Assembly (NCBI GenBank): GCA_040403495.1
Contig: JBBAKM010000007.1
Coordinates: forward strand, 39,669-103,668
Source: JABMMZ01 sp040403495
Lineage (GTDB): Bacteria > Bacteroidota > Bacteroidia > NS11-12g > UBA955
Direction: 5' to 3'
Length of the DNA stretch: 64,000 nt
Each line of letters starts with the position of its first letter. Within the stretch, counting starts at the first letter, position 1. A program made the position numbers and the translations under genes. Below the pieces are notes generated by a model that worked only from the letters and a program-made list of their open reading frames with translations, did no database searches and was not told where the DNA came from. Below, in pieces: positions 16,301-24,101 of the stretch.

Positions 16301-17603
16301 GGTCAAGGAAACCTGGGATTCTAGCATTTGTATTGTAAGGATTGGTTTCACCCAAATCCATTATAGACAATACATCTCTGGTATTTTCAAAATTTCCACT
16401 TCTATTGGTAACCCATATTTCAACACGGTTAATAAAGACACCTGAAGCAACAAGAGGTAAATTTGACAAGGCATTGTCATATTGGTCTTTGAAAAACTGA
16501 CCTAAAAAGTAGTGTCTGTTTTGGTCGTAGTTGTGCGCTTGAATATTGAATTGTGTAATTTGAGCACCTCCATTAACCGTTGTTTCTGTTCTTTGCCCTT
16601 TGTTTTGCGTGGCTATTACAGACATTTTCAATCGACCAAACTGCCAATCTGTTTTAATCCCAAATAGAGATTGTCCTGCTTGTATTAAACTTCCGTTTAA
16701 AGGCAAACTCACATTACCAAGTTCTACCTTTTTCAACATTTGGTCTTCCTTACCTACCCAATCCAATTTGGTTTGATTATCAAAATCAAACGTTGCATCG
16801 GTATCGTACTTGATTCCTAAGTTAAGTGCATTTCCAATTTTTCCGGTTACGTTTAATTGTATTTTTTGGTCAAAATCAAACTGACCTGTTTTTTGTTGTC
16901 TTGCACTAAATTGTGGGTTCCTAACAGTATTAAAATTTCCACCAAAAGTTAATTCAGCCGATCCACTTGGTTGAATATCAATAAGACCACCTCTGAATAC
17001 TTTGTCTAATACATCTGGCGTTTTAATTAATTCAATCTTGTTATTGTTGTTGTAACCACTAGAACCTGCATTACTTTTGGCACGTTGGTCATAATAACGT
17101 TTGCGTTCATCTGCTGCGGTTTCTGCCAAATATTCATCTCTTGTTAATGACTTAACCAATGTTTTGCGACCACCTACTTGCTTGTAAACATCATATCGTT
17201 TGGTCTGAGGATTGTATTGAACGTCTTTTTTTACAGAAGGATCTAATAAGTCGATGTTATTTTTATAGTCAGGTTTATCGTCTTTTACGTTGTCTTTTAT
17301 TGGAAATGCTAATTTACCTGAATCTTTACCACCTTTTTTAGTAGTATCATTTGGAGAAATTAAATTTAGCTGAGTTTCTTCAACAGGAAATGATGAAACA
17401 ATTGATTCTTTTTTTGATTTTGGGGATTCTACATTTTCAGACTTTTCATTTGATTCCACGAAAATAGAATCAATGATTGAAAGCATGTCAGCACTGAACA
17501 TACCTCTATACGACCCTCCCAAAATGGGCAGAGTAAAACAAAACAGAACGAATCCAATAAGATTCTTATGTCCAAGCCTACTGGCGCTTTTTAAAAAATC
17601 CAC
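10365..17603 (-). CDS. sprA: T9SS outer-membrane translocon SprA (Sov homologue)
   Basis: 2412 residues, the usual size of SprA. N-terminal signal/anchor region (about 1-35), a low-complexity linker (about 45-180), then the long beta-rich barrel sequence typical of SprA. Recognisable stretches are TPDVLDKVFRGGLIDIQPSG and AELTFGGNFNTVRNP near 210-240, KIGNALNLGIKYDTDATFDF near 255, RGVSYLDDFEGAETTFDLR near 880 and NVRVIMLGIRNNTDNPKCGE near 1520. SprA (Sov in Porphyromonas) forms the very large beta-barrel through which type IX cargo, including adhesins, is released; it is required for gliding in Flavobacterium. Other T9SS core genes (porK-N, sprE, sprT) are not in this window. No frameshift is seen across 7.2 kb. 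Confidence 0.97.
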   Translation of the reverse strand: MDFLKSASRLGHKNLIGFVLFCFTLPILGGSYRGMFSADMLSIIDSIFVESNEKSENVESPKSKKESIVSSFPVEETQLNLISPNDTTKKGGKDSGKLAFPIKDNVKDDKPDYKNNIDLLDPSVKKDVQYNPQTKRYDVYKQVGGRKTLVKSLTRDEYLAETAADERKRYYDQRAKSNAGSSGYNNNNKIELIKTPDVLDKVFRGGLIDIQPSGSAELTFGGNFNTVRNPQFSARQQKTGQFDFDQKIQLNVTGKIGNALNLGIKYDTDATFDFDNQTKLDWVGKEDQMLKKVELGNVSLPLNGSLIQAGQSLFGIKTDWQFGRLKMSVIATQNKGQRTETTVNGGAQITQFNIQAHNYDQNRHYFLGQFFKDQYDNALSNLPLVASGVFINRVEIWVTNRSGNFENTRDVLSIMDLGETNPYNTNARIPGFLDPRTSNNHNTIYDNFTNGPGSNNIRLSKSTIDALNSQYPQYQQGLDYELLTYARQLNENEFNVNQRLGYVSLNTALNNDEILAVAFEYTFNGQIYKVGEFASEVASDRANSRVLMVKMLKNNIIRTKIPMWELMMKNIYSLGSFNINTSDLDFNVIYNDDPSGADLNYMPVQNFPQLSNGNPLIRVMNMDKINRQAEPKPDGVLDVIEDITFQSRFGRVIFPVREPFGDFLRSKFDGNNQVADKYVFDALYDSTKWMAEQDVTHNKFFLKGSYKGSSSNEISLNALNVPQGSVVVTANGTKLTENVDFIVDYNAGKVTIINQGILQSGAVIKVSSESNSLFNIQQKTLLGTRFDYAANKKLLLGGTILHMYERALTPKTNINDDPLLNTIFGVDFSYNSPSLFLTKLVDKLPFIQTKAESKLSAQGEYARLFPGKALGQNNQRGVSYLDDFEGAETTFDLRLVSNWKLASIPQNQPFLFPEWRLNASDKKTWGYQRSKLSWYNIDPTFYRRDRFTPAHIASDVEMQSNHYMREVTVTEVFPNKQIQQGAPNILSTFDLAYFPKERGQYNFNPNSSDFNANGSFNKPENTWGGIMRRIESNDFEAANIDYIEIWMMDPFFYNSTGSNKGKLYIDLGNVSEDILPDRRKTFENGFSPLGNLGDADTSVFGRVPVLPQLNNAFDNEPSARPFQDVGLDGMNDQDERLFYSKYLDSLRDVFGANSQIYLKAFEDPANDNYAHNRIAAYDSELASVISRYKKFNNLEGNSTLNKLPDGSPESATNLPDNEDINNDFTMNQTEDYFNYEVNLSPDDIEIGKGFVTDISEVNKLLKNGKTEKIRWIQLKIPIREYTRTVGNISDFKSIRFMRMYLKGFTDSTILRMANFQLVRADWRRYTNSMTTPGAVVPLDPNDNTAFVVSTVNIEENGKRTPIRYIEPPGIDRVRDPASQNFVQQNEQSLSLRVCNLKPGDARGAFKALNFDIRNYKNFKMFVHAEGDQLNDGDLSAFIRIGTDLVGNYYEYEIPLKITPNGTIAPDRIWMAENELNFALADLFNSKTKREDANVQLNRPFFYFNEKGHRITILGLPDLSNVRVIMLGIRNNTDNPKCGEVWFNEMRVTDISNKGGWATTGRVVAQMADFATLSASGNISTIGFGGIDKRLNERNLSDNYQYDLSSAFELGKFFPQKAGVNIPMFIGYSGTIMRPKFNPLNPDVELKSSVARLPEDQKKEVLRAAEDYNSRYSINFTNVRKNHTGTGPVMPWSISNFNLTYSFIHLKRRNIQVEDQFTKTYHGSLGYTYNPKSKPWEPFKFIKNKKLQILRDFNLNYLPQTILIRFDVDRLYSEKLSRSNDLFKQITPRLFDKNFTMQRVFNVNFPFTKSLKLDYSATVNSRVQEPFGEITNNLQRDSIRKDFWALGRMRDFNQIAVFNYTVPFAKVGFLNWIQTQVKYGANYGWTQAPPAFSTFGNTISNSRDLNVNSQFNFVNLYNKIPFLKKINQGGTKKPPVKDPKDQGSAATNKNEKEKPSPGTGFLRALMMLRNGSVNYTLRQGILLPGFNEQIDYFGQNFAKNAPGLPFILGSQENNTRYNLAQNGNLSNDLRLNNFYTQTNSKTIQGNATLEPMKDFRIQVNFNLSQMNSIQSLFRYDDTLRDWRDFAMTETGNFSMSSVFIQTANDPVNAKNGWVSKNYDNFENYRFVISQRQANLDDRVVNKRVDTTNRGKYYFGYGATAQNTLIPAFLAAYSGANQSSVSLSPFRNLPLPNWAINYNGLSKIKAVGKIFSNVTIQHRYVGNYNVSGYTSNLQYNPEATAERGKDLVSQLNINNVSIREQFNPLIGIDLTTKSGITTNFKYNSNRNITLFVPNANVTEMSSKEMVFRLGYRVNGIKLPIKVNGKRVNLVNDLQMDLDVSIQNNYTIIRKVDQNTNTAANGQRVVLIRPNINYMVNSNVNLTIFYDRRASTPYASNAFPTALTTFGAKLRYTIQ

Positions 17604-17916
17604 TTACAAAAAATTACTTAAAATACTAAAAATCAATGTGTAATGTTACTAACAATAGGCTTTTGGTGTTTATTATCGATGTGCGAATATAACGAAGTTT
17701 TGAAATAATTATTGTTTTTAAGAAAATTTTGACAAAATCATTGCAAAAAATATATATAACACACTGAATAACAATTAATTAATCCTATAATTCAAATTCA
17801 ATCATAATTTAAATTATTTTAATAAGTAATACCTTATTTAATAAACATATACACTTTTCAATTCTTTAAATAATTGCCTATTATAAATATTTAAATCATT
17901 TGTTTAAATTTGCGAT
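17604..17916. other. Divergent intergenic region, 313 bp
   Basis: AT-rich spacer between sprA (minus) and the PagL-like gene (plus). Apart from the -7 box at 17905-17912 I see no further signal. A TATATTCG on the minus strand near 17690, a near match to TAnnTTTG, could serve sprA. Confidence 0.5.
17905..17912 (+). promoter_or_regulatory. -7 promoter box of the PagL-like gene
   Basis: TAAATTTG ends 5 positions before the GTG at 17917, so the predicted transcript would start at the initiation codon (leaderless). No TTG lies at the ideal -33 position. Confidence 0.45.
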
Positions 17917-19020
17917 GTGTTCAAACGAAACATTTTATTTATTGTAATTTTTACGTCTGTTACTTCTTCTTATGCACAAGATGCCTTTAAAGGCTTTTCC
18001 GTTAATATGTTTCCCGGCTTTTTGATTGCTCATCGCGATTATATGGCCAACATGGAAGCACATACTATGGGTATTGAACTCAACTATGTTAGCAATCACA
18101 CAGGGTGGAATAGCATTGACCAAAAATACAAACATTTGCGATGGGGAGTGGGTGCCTCTTACTTTAATTTGGGAAATCGCGAAACCAATGGCAGTGTCAT
18201 TGATGCAAGTCTGCACGTGGAGGCTAACTTAAAAAAAAGAGCTAAATTCCAAAGCACATTGAGATTTGGTTCGGGAATCGGTTTCCTTACCAAACCTTAT
18301 AACTTCGATTTAAACAGAAAGAACAAAGCCATTGGTTCTAGATTGAATGGCAAAATGCAAATCCTCTACAATACCTACCATACTATTTCTCCCAAGCATC
18401 AATTGGTTCTTGGCATTGGCGTTACACATTACAGCAATGGTAATTTCAAACGACCGAATTTAGGAATAAATATGGCTCACCTAAGTGTTGGACTTATTCA
18501 ACATTTTAATAACCCACAATTTAAATCGAAAGACTTACCGACATTGTTCCCCAAAAATGGATTTGAAGTCATGTTTGCCTATGCTAACAAACAAATTGCA
18601 GTTGCTGATATTCGCCGTTTTAACATTTATGCCGCTAGTTTTTTGGCCTACTACCAACATAAAAACAAACCACGTGCTTGGCGATTTGGTCCTGAGTTTT
18701 TTATTGACAACACCTACCCTTATGAAAAATTCAACCCCAATTCTTTAAAAAACAATCAACTGCATGAAATTACTGAAGTGGCTGTCAAAGTGGGACATGA
18801 ATTTCAGTTTGGCAGAATTGCTATTGTTACCGATTTGGGCACTTATGTTTACAGACCCAATGACTACAAAAAAAGGGTTTATTTTGCCATAGGGTTCAAC
18901 TATCATTTCAACAAAGGTATTTTTGTTCAATCGCGACTGAAATCACACATGGCTGTTGCTGATTACTTTTATTGGGGAGCTGGTTATCGTTTCAAAAATC
19001 CATTAAATAAAAATGACTAA
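17917..19020 (+). CDS. PagL-like lipid A deacylase / acyloxyacyl hydrolase family
   Basis: 367 residues with a signal peptide (about 1-20, ending SSYAQ) and an outer-membrane beta-barrel pattern. The segment GIGVTHYSNGNFKRPNLGIN (residues 168-187) matches the PagL-type active-site region, where a His and Ser separated by one residue, plus a downstream acid, remove an acyl chain from lipid A. The family in Bacteroidota is longer than Pseudomonas PagL, as here. The start is a GTG at 17917; the only nearby ATG (17915) is out of frame, and later ATGs would lose the signal peptide. It overlaps the next gene by 8 nt and sits close to lpxK, supporting a lipid A role. Confidence 0.75.
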   Translation: MFKRNILFIVIFTSVTSSYAQDAFKGFSVNMFPGFLIAHRDYMANMEAHTMGIELNYVSNHTGWNSIDQKYKHLRWGVGASYFNLGNRETNGSVIDASLHVEANLKKRAKFQSTLRFGSGIGFLTKPYNFDLNRKNKAIGSRLNGKMQILYNTYHTISPKHQLVLGIGVTHYSNGNFKRPNLGINMAHLSVGLIQHFNNPQFKSKDLPTLFPKNGFEVMFAYANKQIAVADIRRFNIYAASFLAYYQHKNKPRAWRFGPEFFIDNTYPYEKFNPNSLKNNQLHEITEVAVKVGHEFQFGRIAIVTDLGTYVYRPNDYKKRVYFAIGFNYHFNKGIFVQSRLKSHMAVADYFYWGAGYRFKNPLNKND

Positions 19021-19741
19021 ATATCTTTTTTTCATTTCAATTGTATTATTCAGTTGTCATCCCGCCGATGATTTATTTACCTCTTACGGGGAAGTTATTA
19101 ATGAAGAACGCCAAGTGCCTAATTTTGACGCCATAGAGGTGGGTGAAAAGTTTGATGTTTTTATCATTCAAGACTCAATAAAAGCTGGAACAGTTATTAT
19201 GTCCGCGGGTAAAAATGTAATTAAAGGCTACACAACTGTTGTCGAAAATAACTTACTAAAAATAAGAAACGAGAACTCTTTTAATTGGGTTAGAAAACTA
19301 AAAATTAGACAAAAAGTTATTGTTTATGTAAACACTCTCAATAGAATTGAAATACTAGGGAGCGCAAAAATCATCAGTGAAGGACCTATTGTAAACAAAC
19401 AATCGATAACTATAAACCAAGGTGGACTCGAGGATGCTGAACTGAAAATTGAAGCTGATTATATCAATATCAATTGCAATAACACTGGTGGTGTTATATT
19501 GAGCGGTTCTTGTTTTTTGATTTCTGCCTCTGTAGATGATATTAGTTTTTTGGATGCAAGAAATTTGGAAGCAAAAAAATGCTATATCGCAAGCTTTAGC
19601 AGAGCTGACTCTTATGTAAAAGGGCTCGAAGTACTTGATATTAAACTTTTTGGTGCAGGAAACATTCATTATTCAGGCGAACCAAGTCAAACTTTTACTA
19701 AATTCAACTCGGGTGAGGGTAAAATTATCCCTTTAATGTAG
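19013..19741 (+). CDS. GIN-domain (DUF2807) lipoprotein
   Basis: 242 residues: a lipoprotein signal with Cys15 (VLFSC), then one head GIN / DUF2807 domain (about 33-225), recognised by the sequence order VPNFDAIEVGEKFDVFI, LKIRQKVIVYV and ILGSAKI and by the right-handed beta-helix-like tail with repeated short strands. Function of the domain is not established; it is annotated in places as a putative autotransporter adhesin, which I would not assume. It overlaps the PagL-like gene by 8 nt at its start, and the lpxK gene (convergent) by 9 nt at its end. Confidence 0.8.
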   Translation: MTKYLFFISIVLFSCHPADDLFTSYGEVINEERQVPNFDAIEVGEKFDVFIIQDSIKAGTVIMSAGKNVIKGYTTVVENNLLKIRNENSFNWVRKLKIRQKVIVYVNTLNRIEILGSAKIISEGPIVNKQSITINQGGLEDAELKIEADYININCNNTGGVILSGSCFLISASVDDISFLDARNLEAKKCYIASFSRADSYVKGLEVLDIKLFGAGNIHYSGEPSQTFTKFNSGEGKIIPLM

Positions 19742-20755
19742 TTTCTGTTTGATTGCCTCTAACAACCTTTCTTTTTCGCCGAACATTATCTCCGTTTTTA
19801 AAGGCAAAACCCAAAATTTATTCTCAGGAACTAAGTTAAAAAGTGTTTCATTGAGCAACTTCGATTCATCTTTTTCGGTTGTAACTACTATGGTTTGAGC
19901 ATCCAAAGAATCAATAAGCATTGTAATCTCTTTTACTGAATAATTATAATGATCGGGGAATGATTTAGCTTGAACTCCCGAATATTGCGATTTTAATTCA
20001 TTGATAAACAATTGTGGATTTGCTATTGATGACAATGCTATTACTTTTTGAACTTTCAACTCCGAAAGACTTGTAGAGCCTTTTATTGAACGAATTTTTT
20101 GGTATTGAATACAAGTAAAAAACACAGATTGATGCTTACTTGGATTAATCTTTTGAATAAGTTGTTGCTTCTCAACTAAACCCATAGTTGGGGGACATTT
20201 TGTTACTACGATGATGTTCGCTCTTTTTATTCCGTTAATACTTTCGCGCAATCTACCAACAGGCAACAAAGTGTCATTGAAATACAAATTACCATATTCA
20301 GTAAGCACCACTTGAACATCCAACTGAACCGCCCTGTGTTGAAAAGCATCATCCAAGAGCACCAATTCTACCTTCGATTTTTCATAATACTGTAAGCCAA
20401 GTTTTCGTTTTTCGGCTACCACGACTTCCACTTCGGGCAAATGTTGTAAATACCAAAATGGTTCATCGCCTATTGTTTGAGCTGAAGAGGTTTGATTAGC
20501 GTGTATTAATCCTTTGGTTTTTCGTCCATACCCTCTTGACAAGATTCCAATTTTATAATCGCTTTTAAATTCGTTAAATAACCATGCCGTAAAAGGGGTT
20601 TTACCACTTCCACCCACTTGCAAATTTCCGATTCCAATGGTTTTTAATGTCGATTTATATGATTTAAAAAACTGATGGCCGTAGCAATAATTCCTAACTT
20701 TGGTAATGGCATTGAACAACAAAGCCAAAGGGAAAAGTAGGAATTTAGCGAACAT
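19733..20755 (-). CDS. lpxK: Tetraacyldisaccharide 4'-kinase LpxK
   Basis: 340 residues, normal for LpxK, an inner-membrane-associated kinase that phosphorylates the 4' position of the lipid A disaccharide. The P-loop is GNLQVGGSGKTP (residues 43-54, K52). An N-terminal hydrophobic stretch (about 5-17) is the membrane anchor, and the LLDDAFQHRAVQLD motif (about 134-147) carries the family aspartates and histidine. VVTTEKDESKL near 300 is also characteristic. It starts 1 nt after the truA stop codon and is the last gene of a leftward operon with truA, a lipoprotein and an M20 peptidase. Confidence 0.95.
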   Translation of the reverse strand: MFAKFLLFPLALLFNAITKVRNYCYGHQFFKSYKSTLKTIGIGNLQVGGSGKTPFTAWLFNEFKSDYKIGILSRGYGRKTKGLIHANQTSSAQTIGDEPFWYLQHLPEVEVVVAEKRKLGLQYYEKSKVELVLLDDAFQHRAVQLDVQVVLTEYGNLYFNDTLLPVGRLRESINGIKRANIIVVTKCPPTMGLVEKQQLIQKINPSKHQSVFFTCIQYQKIRSIKGSTSLSELKVQKVIALSSIANPQLFINELKSQYSGVQAKSFPDHYNYSVKEITMLIDSLDAQTIVVTTEKDESKLLNETLFNLVPENKFWVLPLKTEIMFGEKERLLEAIKQKLH

Positions 20756-20756
20756 A

Positions 20757-21479
20757 TCAATAAACTATTTCAGTTAAGTAAAGCCCATGAGCAGGCACAG
20801 AAACACCTGCTAACCTTCTGTCTTTACTTTCTAATATTTCTTTAAACTTCTCAATTGTAATTTTATTTTCCCCTAACAAGGTTAATGTTCCGACCATTGC
20901 TCTAACCATGTTTCTCAAAAAACGATTGGCTGTCACTTCAAACACTAAAATATGATCTTTATAATACCATTCGGCATGCATTACATTACAGACATAATGT
21001 TTCACGTCTGTATTCGTTTTACTAAAGCAACTGAAATCTTGTTCTCCCAATAGTAAAAGAGCTCCTTCATTCATTTTTTCTAGATTCAATGGGTGAAACC
21101 ACCTTACTGCTGCATTGTGTAAAAAAGGATTCTTATCAAAAATGATGTGGTATTCGTATGTCCTTGATTTAGCATTAAAACGGGCATTAAAATCGTCGGA
21201 AATTGCAACTATATCATGTATTGCTATGTCATGTGGCAAAATACCATTTAGGTTTCTATTGATAGAATCGGGCAAAACCACCGAAGTATCAAAATGAGCA
21301 AAATATTGTTTAGCGTGCACTCCTGTGTCCGTTCTACCACACCCCATTGTTTCAATAGGTTGTCTCAACAAAACAGACAAGGCGTTGTTAAGCACCTCTT
21401 GAACTGTCATGCCATTGGGTTGAATTTGCCAACCTTGATAGTTGGTACCATTGTATGAAAGTTCAATTAGATATCTCAT
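20757..21479 (-). CDS. truA: tRNA pseudouridine(38-40) synthase TruA
   Basis: 240 residues. The family motif GCGRTDTGVHAKQYFAHFD has the catalytic Asp at residue 51; RLIELSYNGTNYQGWQ-like sequence opens the protein and VTANRFLRNMVRAMVGTL (about 181-198) is the conserved C-terminal motif. TruA isomerises uridines 38-40 in the anticodon arm of tRNAs. Second to last gene of the operon, 8 nt from the upstream lipoprotein gene. Confidence 0.97.
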   Translation of the reverse strand: MRYLIELSYNGTNYQGWQIQPNGMTVQEVLNNALSVLLRQPIETMGCGRTDTGVHAKQYFAHFDTSVVLPDSINRNLNGILPHDIAIHDIVAISDDFNARFNAKSRTYEYHIIFDKNPFLHNAAVRWFHPLNLEKMNEGALLLLGEQDFSCFSKTNTDVKHYVCNVMHAEWYYKDHILVFEVTANRFLRNMVRAMVGTLTLLGENKITIEKFKEILESKDRRLAGVSVPAHGLYLTEIVY

Positions 21480-21487
21480 GACTTTAA

Positions 21488-22078
21488 TTAGTCTATGAAT
21501 CTACCACCATTGCCCAACCAATCAGAAATAACTTTCTTTTCGTTTTCAGTTAAATTTCCCATGCTACCATCCACAGCTTTTGTTTTCATCATTTGACCTC
21601 TTTCCACAATTTTACAATCGGTATTAAAGATATTTGGAACAGAACCATTGCTTGCATGACAACCAGAAATAGCACATTTTTGAGAAACCAAAGCCTTAAC
21701 ATTGGTAAACAATGGACCTGCAGTTCCGCTTTCTGTAATAGTGAAAGTGGCATTTTTAGTACATCCATCGGCATCTTTAACTACCAAAGTATAATTTCCT
21801 GGCGCCAAATCTTTAACTTCGCTATTGCTAGTAAAGTTACCTCCATTTATTTGGTAAGTAAATCCAGAAGAACCAGAAGCAGTAATCAAAACTTCTCCAT
21901 TTTTTTCACAAGGACTTGCATTTTTAACCGTTGTATTAACAACAATATTTTTAGAGGCACAGTTTACGGTTGGACCATCATCGTCACTGCTACCATCGTC
22001 ATCATTTTTATCGCAAGAGCTTAGCACAAAACACACTGAAAGTAGTGTTAGAAACAGATTTTTTTTAGATAATTTCAT
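21488..22078 (-). CDS. Lipoprotein with SprB-like repeat and cytochrome c-like CX4CH motif
   Basis: 196 residues. A lipoprotein signal (Cys22, LSSC) is followed by an Asp-rich linker (DDDGSSDDDG). Residues 50-117 look like one SprB/PKD-like cysteine-containing repeat (SPCEKNGEVLITASG ... GNYTLVVKDADGCTKN). The C-terminal 75 residues resemble a small cytochrome c domain: C135-x4-C140-H141, then GSMGNLTENEKKVISDWLGNGG, where a Met may be the distal ligand. The heme motif is CX4CH rather than the standard CX2CH, a variant I believe is common in Bacteroidota and Planctomycetes proteins. Heme binding is inferred. Gaps of 4 and 8 nt place it in the operon with an M20 peptidase and truA. Confidence 0.7.
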   Translation of the reverse strand: MKLSKKNLFLTLLSVCFVLSSCDKNDDDGSSDDDGPTVNCASKNIVVNTTVKNASPCEKNGEVLITASGSSGFTYQINGGNFTSNSEVKDLAPGNYTLVVKDADGCTKNATFTITESGTAGPLFTNVKALVSQKCAISGCHASNGSVPNIFNTDCKIVERGQMMKTKAVDGSMGNLTENEKKVISDWLGNGGRFID

Positions 22079-22082
22079 ATAG

Positions 22083-23468
22083 TTATTTTTTTAATTCTGA
22101 GTAAAACTGATAGAAATATGGAATTGTTTCAATGCCTTTGTAATAATTGAACAAACCATACTTTTCGTTTGGAGAGTGTAACGCATCTGAGTCGAGCCCA
22201 AATCCCATTAACAATGATTTGATTCCTAATTCAGCTTCGAACAATGCAATAATTGGGATACTTCCTCCACCGCGGGTTGGGATTGGATTTTTTCCAAATG
22301 TTTGGAACATTGCTTTAGAAGCTGCTTGAAATTCAATACTGTCTGTTGGTGTAAGAACTGGTTCGCCACCGTGGTGAGGTGTTACTTTTACTTTAACACT
22401 TGCAGGCGCTATTTTTTCAAAATGAGCTTTGAATAAATCAGATATTTTATGTGAATTTTGTCCAGGGACTAAACGCATACTAATTTTAGCATTTGCTTTA
22501 CTTGGCAATACTGTTTTAGACCCTTCTCCAATATAACCTCCCCATATTCCATTTACCTCTAATGTTGGTCTGATACTGGTTCTTTCAACTGTAGAATAAC
22601 CTTTTTCTCCCCATACATCGTCAATATTTAAGTCTTTTTTGTAGGCATCCAAACTGAAAGGAGCTTTTGCCATTTCGGCACGGTCTGCATCTGACACTAC
22701 TATTACATCGTCATAGAAACCCGGAATTGTAATGTGATTATTTTCGTCATGCAATGATGCTATCATTTGACATAAAATTGTTGCAGGATTAGCCACAGCA
22801 CCACCATATACACCTGAGTGTAAGTCACGGTTTGGCCCTATCAATTCTACTTCCATGTAGGCTAAACCTCTTAACCCAACATCTATACTTGGCGTGTCAT
22901 TGGCAATCATACTGGTATCACTTACCAATACAACATCCGCTTTTAATTTCTCTTTATTAGCTTTGATAAAAGTTCCTAAATTAGCAGAACCTACCTCCTC
23001 TTCACCTTCAATCATAAATTTAACATTACAAGTCAATGAGTTTGTTCTCATCATACTTTCAAATGCTTTAACGTGCATATACATTTGACCTTTGTCATCA
23101 CAAGCTCCTCTTGCATAAATAGCACCTTCAGGATGTTCTTCTGTTTGTTTAATTACTGGTTCAAAGGGTGGTGAATGCCACAAATCGAGTGGATCAGCAG
23201 GTTGAACATCGTAGTGACCATATACCAAAACAGTTGGCAATGAAGCATCAATGATTTTTTCACCATAAACAATTGGATGACCTGCTGTAGGACAAATTTC
23301 AACATTATCTGCGCCAGCTTCTTTTAACTTTTCGGCAACAAAATCGGCTGTTTTTTTAACATCTTCAGCAAATTTACTGTCTGCACTTACAGATGGAATG
23401 CGTAATAAGTCTAGGAGTTCGTTTAAAAATTTATCCTTGTTGGCGTTTAAATATTCTGAATGGGTCAT
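22083..23468 (-). CDS. M20-family dipeptidase
   Basis: 461 residues, a metallopeptidase of the M20/CNDP group. Metal ligands are visible: H85 and D87 in VYGHYDVQPAD, D124 in GACDDKGQ, the EGEEEVGS acid cluster (154-161) with the general base, and a C-terminal histidine in DALHSPNEKYG. The lid domain lies between about 205 and 370 (DLHSGVYGG). Hydrolyses dipeptides or small peptides in the cytoplasm; no signal peptide. First gene of a four-gene leftward operon (with lipoprotein, truA, lpxK), behind a -7 box at 23490. Confidence 0.92.
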   Translation of the reverse strand: MTHSEYLNANKDKFLNELLDLLRIPSVSADSKFAEDVKKTADFVAEKLKEAGADNVEICPTAGHPIVYGEKIIDASLPTVLVYGHYDVQPADPLDLWHSPPFEPVIKQTEEHPEGAIYARGACDDKGQMYMHVKAFESMMRTNSLTCNVKFMIEGEEEVGSANLGTFIKANKEKLKADVVLVSDTSMIANDTPSIDVGLRGLAYMEVELIGPNRDLHSGVYGGAVANPATILCQMIASLHDENNHITIPGFYDDVIVVSDADRAEMAKAPFSLDAYKKDLNIDDVWGEKGYSTVERTSIRPTLEVNGIWGGYIGEGSKTVLPSKANAKISMRLVPGQNSHKISDLFKAHFEKIAPASVKVKVTPHHGGEPVLTPTDSIEFQAASKAMFQTFGKNPIPTRGGGSIPIIALFEAELGIKSLLMGFGLDSDALHSPNEKYGLFNYYKGIETIPYFYQFYSELKK

Positions 23469-23489
23469 TGTAAATAATTATTATAGACG

Positions 23490-23497
23490 CAAACATA
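23490..23497 (-). promoter_or_regulatory. -7 promoter box of the peptidase-lpxK operon
   Basis: Minus strand TATGTTTG fits TAnnTTTG. Predicted start near 23485, giving a leader of about 17 nt before the ATG at 23468. It lies in the 60-bp gap after aat. Confidence 0.45.
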
Positions 23498-23528
23498 ATT
23501 AATTATTGATAAAATTAAAAACCAATCT

Positions 23529-24095
23529 TTATGACTCCAAATAAATATATTCCTTAAGAAATCCCATGTATTTTTTCTGAGTTATTTCTTTGGCCCCAAA
23601 CTGTTTTAAATGGTCGGTTATAAACTGACAATCCACCAATTTAATATCTTGTAAATGAACCCAATCCATCAAAAAAACCAAGGCAATTTTACTTGCATCT
23701 GTCACTGTGTGAAACATACTTTCACCAAAAAACATTTTCCCAATTTTCAATCCATACAAGCCCCCTACAAGTTCATCATTGCGCCACACTTCGAAACTGT
23801 AGGCATAACCGAGCGTGTGCAAATGGCAATACAATTCTATAATTTCCTCAGAAATCCAAGTTTCTTCTCTTTTTGCACAAGCCTGCATCGTTGACTTAAA
23901 ATCGAAATTGATTCTTAAATCAAAGGTTTTTTTGGCATATAGCTTTTTTAAATTCTTAGGCACATGAAATTCCGACGGAAAAATAACACCTCTCTTTTTG
24001 GGTTGATACCAATAAATGGTATTATTTTCATCAGGGTCTGCCATTGGGAAAACCCCTTCATAATAGGCGTTAAGAACTTGATGTGCCGTTATCAT
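23529..24095 (-). CDS. aat: Leucyl/phenylalanyl-tRNA-protein transferase
   Basis: 188 residues, at the short end for Aat. Conserved blocks: AYYEGVFPMADPDENNTIYWY (residues 10-30), YSFEVWRNDELVGGLYGLKIG (about 98-118), FFGESMFH (about 122-129) and VDCQFITDHLKQFGA (near 155-170). The enzyme adds Leu or Phe to proteins with N-terminal Arg or Lys, marking them for ClpS/ClpAP degradation. Begins 6 nt after the PfkB kinase gene, so they are probably co-transcribed. Confidence 0.95.
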   Translation of the reverse strand: MITAHQVLNAYYEGVFPMADPDENNTIYWYQPKKRGVIFPSEFHVPKNLKKLYAKKTFDLRINFDFKSTMQACAKREETWISEEIIELYCHLHTLGYAYSFEVWRNDELVGGLYGLKIGKMFFGESMFHTVTDASKIALVFLMDWVHLQDIKLVDCQFITDHLKQFGAKEITQKKYMGFLKEYIYLES

Positions 24096-24101
24096 ATTTC
24101 A

